From contig CASFBV010000111.1 of the NCBI GenBank assembly GCA_949293065.1, forward strand, positions 1 to 7,429: a stretch of DNA of 7,429 nucleotides, read 5' to 3'. The DNA comes from an uncultured Mycoplasma sp. (GTDB taxonomy: Bacteria > Bacillota_I > Bacilli_A > Mycoplasmatales > Metamycoplasmataceae). Below, in pieces: positions 5,035-7,429 of this stretch. The position numbers and the translations under genes are program-made. The stretch's first letter is position 1. Every line of letters starts with the position of its first letter. Under the pieces are notes generated by a model. It was not told the DNA's origin and searched no databases. It saw only the letters and a program-made list of their open reading frames with translations.

Positions 5035-7152
5035 ATGGTTACAACAACTTCATTGAATATTCAATCATCAAATAGAAGAATAAAAAAATCTTATTTGCTT
5101 AGTGTGCTAAGTGAAAATAAGATTTTTATTATATTCTCTTTTTTAGCTTGTTTAATGCCAATAGGATATTGCTTGTTAGCTTGCATGATTCAGCCAAATG
5201 GATCCCAAGCAGTAATGGCAATGGGGCATGTTATGCCTTTTTTGCTTGCATTTATTCAAATTTCATTTTCTATCACAATGATTATTTTTGCAAAGCTTAG
5301 AGATTTAAGGCAAATGCATGAGAAACAAAATACTTATGTAATAATTTCGGCAACAATTTGAATGTCATTGTTTATAGGATTTATTATGGTTCTATGCTAT
5401 GTTTTATCTTGTTTTGCATATATGTATTTTTCAAATAATCGTCCTAACACACAAGCTATGCTAACATATGGTTTAAATTTTGTTTGATCAACTATCCCAT
5501 TTGTGTTATTGTATCCTATTTTAATTGTTTCAATTTTTGCTATTAGAAGAAAAGATAAAACAACAGCATTAATGTTAACAATAACATCATTTATGTTTAT
5601 GGTTTTATTTTCATTTTTATTTGGTAATTTATTAAATTTAAAAATCGCAGGATTTGGATTAGGTTTAACAACAGGATTATTAATTTCATTATTTATCAAT
5701 TATTCATTTATTTGCATTTTTATGCCATTTAGAGTTTATAGTCCTTTATCTGTAAAAGATTTTAATATATTAATTTCTAAAACAATAATCAAAGAATCTT
5801 TAACATTGATTTCAATGTCTTTATTTAAAGGAATTGCAATTATTTGTTTGTCATTTTCAATCCCTTATACAATTAGCAATTTTGTTCCTTTGTCATATCA
5901 AATGTCAAGAGTTATTTGATTTAATATGATGTATTTTATTCCTTTTATTGGTATAGGTGTTGGAGAGGGTATAAGATTTCACTATTTATCAATGCATAGT
6001 GAATTTAGCCCACATAATTGTTATTTAGAACATAGTTGAAAAAATGATAATAAGATGATTTTTGCGACTTTATTTGTAACAATATTAATTGCAGTTGGAT
6101 GTTTTTTCTTAGTTGAACCATTAAATGTGATTTATGCAATTAATGACAATAATCTTTTTGAAGATGGGAGAATGCCAGAAATTGAAGGTTGAGGAACTCC
6201 AACGCTTGCACCAAAAGAATTTATTAATTTCCAAAATCTTAAAAATTTAAACTTTACAGAATTCCCTGACTTAACACCTCTTAAAGAGATGACAGGAAAT
6301 CCGATAAAAGATGCAATTATTAAAATTCAAAATGCTCAAATTATTAAAGATAACCTAAAATTAGTTAGTGATTGAGTTGATTTACAAATTCAAAATAATA
6401 AGGATTCATTAGGTCAAATTAAAACTGATTTAGAATCAATTAAGACTTGATATGCCTGATTAAATCAAACAAATGATCAAGGTGTAACAATATTACAATA
6501 TTTAGAACAACAAGCAGGAAATAATTTTTCACTATCAAATGTAATTAAAAATTTAGTTGATGGAAATCAATTAACACCAGACGAAATTAATGGGTTAATG
6601 TCAATTGCAAAAAATTCAATGTCTTATTTTGTATATTTATGACTTTATTCAAATGTAACTCCAACTGTGACAGATTCATTCTTGTTATTAAGATCATTTA
6701 TGAATTATCACAATCTTTTAGATAGTGGCAATTTATTAACTGTTTTAGTTAATAATGATTTATCTTCAATATTAACTTCATTATTTTTAAAAATAAATAC
6801 TTTTGATGCAAAAGCTATGATTTACATTTCAGTTTTTGGAATTGCTAACTCAGTGTGAGCAATCTTAATTCAAGTAAATCAAAGAAACTTAAAAGAAGGA
6901 ATGCCTTATTGAATGCTTACATTTATTTATGGATTCTGTATTGGTTTCTTGGTTGTGTTCGGAACTTTGTTTGCTGTAACATTCAAAGAAAAATTAGGAA
7001 TGAATAATCCATTTAATTATTTAGATGCATGAACTTTCCCGTTAGTGGTAATTTCTTTTGCGGCAATCGTGGTTTTGGGAACAAAAAATATTGTTTCATG
7101 AAAAAAATATTACAAAGAAAAAGAAGGAACATCAAATGTGAAAGTTTATTAA
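5035..7152 (+). CDS. MATE-type multidrug/metabolite exporter with a large extracellular insert
   Basis: The 705-residue frame includes 13 TGA Trp codons. About 12 membrane helices are visible by hydrophobicity: near 30-52, 59-86, 101-128, 145-169, 176-196, 201-228, 258-285, 299-316, 341-367, 592-615, 625-650 and 670-690. Order and spacing fit MATE antiporters, which export cationic compounds using H+ or Na+ gradients. Features resembling the family are AVMAMGHVMPFLLA in helix 2, the RRKDKTTA turn between helices 4 and 5, and the long 6-7 cytoplasmic loop. The family is usually 450-480 residues; here a hydrophilic stretch of about 220 residues (371-590) separates helices 9 and 10, and removing it restores normal length. 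That loop should face outwards. No Shine-Dalgarno precedes the ATG, and a TATAAT box sits 7 nt upstream. It overlaps engB by 17 nt. A related flippase family (MOP superfamily) is the main alternative; substrate unknown. Confidence 0.65.
7124..7128 (+). promoter_or_regulatory. Shine-Dalgarno of engB within the transporter gene
   Basis: AAGGA lies 7 nt before the ATG at 7136. Both the site and the first codons of engB are inside the end of the transporter frame, which suggests a shared transcript. Confidence 0.65.
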
Positions 7153-7429
7153 ATCTTCATCTTCTAAAGAAAATTGATTAAATCATAATCAAATAGAAGT
7201 AGCTTTGATAGGTCGTTCAAATGTAGGAAAATCTTCTTTGATTAATGCCTTGTCTAAAAATAATAAGTTAGCTAAAACATCAAAAACACCAGGTAGAACA
7301 CAATTAATAAATTATTTTGAAAATGAAAATGGATTATTGATAATTGATTTACCAGGTTATGGGTTTGCAAATATATCTCTTGAAAAACAAGAGAAAATGT
7401 TTGAAATGGTTGATGAATATTTTAGAAAA
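7136..7429 (+). CDS. engB: Ribosome biogenesis GTP-binding protein EngB/YsxC (5' part, partial)
   Basis: The visible 98 residues are the N-terminal half of the EngB (YsxC/YihA) GTPase, a roughly 190-200 residue TRAFAC protein needed for late 50S subunit assembly. The G1/P-loop GRSNVGKS is at 26-33, followed by LINAL. The G2 segment TPGRTQLINYF is at 51-61, with Thr55 as the expected Mg-binding threonine. G3 DLPGYGFA is at 71-78. The N-terminus KFIKSSSSKENW resembles the usual F-(I/V)-x-S opening of the family. The start is ATG followed by TGA (Met-Trp), chosen for the AAGGA site 7 nt upstream and the expected distance to the P-loop. It overlaps the transporter by 17 nt in another frame and is probably cotranscribed with it. 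G4 and G5 lie beyond the window edge. Confidence 0.95.

Noticed and set aside
1..7429. tRNA, rRNA, CRISPR array, insertion sequence or phage attachment site
   Set aside because: I found no cloverleaf-like GC-richer segment, no spaced identical repeats beyond short coding repeats, and no transposase or integrase motifs.

Overview
The window comes from an AT-rich mollicute (Mycoplasma/Ureaplasma-like) using genetic code 4, in which UGA is tryptophan. Every long reading frame is interrupted by in-frame TGA codons and becomes continuous when they are read as Trp. In the six frames I annotate I count 27 Trp codons, all TGA and none TGG. The short intergenic gaps, A/T-ending codons and 17-nt gene overlap also fit a compact mollicute genome. 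I cannot name the species.

Layout. (1) 1-77, minus: the 5' end of an unidentified gene that leaves the window. (2) 136-2289, plus: a 717-residue protein of unknown function. It has a Trp/Gly-rich domain, a Tyr-every-fourth-residue repeat, a long coiled coil, a second divergent copy of the first domain, and a C-terminal globular part. (3) 2294-2974, minus: rsmE, 16S rRNA m3U1498 methyltransferase, convergent with the previous gene across a 4-bp gap. A hairpin plus T-run that could terminate the plus-strand transcript lies inside the rsmE coding sequence. (4) 3032-4465, plus: a FAD/NAD(P)-type disulfide-oxidoreductase homologue with both redox cysteines and the C-terminal catalytic His replaced. 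(5) 4465-5004, plus: a DUF2188 protein overlapping the previous stop by one base. Its DUF2188 part has its own Shine-Dalgarno (SD) sequence and ATG. (6) 5035-7152, plus: a MATE-type 12-helix transporter with an insert of about 220 residues between helices 9 and 10, predicted to face outwards. (7) 7136-7429, plus: the 5' part of engB/ysxC, a ribosome-assembly GTPase, overlapping the transporter by 17 nt.

Expression logic. Genes at the head of transcription units (the 77-minus gene, 136, rsmE, 5035) have a -10-like box 6-13 nt before ATG and no SD, so their mRNAs should be leaderless or nearly so. Genes inside units (4465, 7136, and the internal start at 4774) have good SD sequences. Gene 3032 is intermediate: it has an extended -10, a short leader, a weak purine-rich SD, and a large inverted repeat over its promoter. 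Three plus-strand promoters share the string TAWAATTTATT.

Functionally the window mixes ribosome maintenance genes (rsmE, engB) with lineage-specific genes: the coiled-coil protein, the redox-dead oxidoreductase coupled to DUF2188, and the transporter with an insert. I see no rRNA, tRNA, CRISPR array or insertion sequence. No gene-free stretch exceeds 60 bp.
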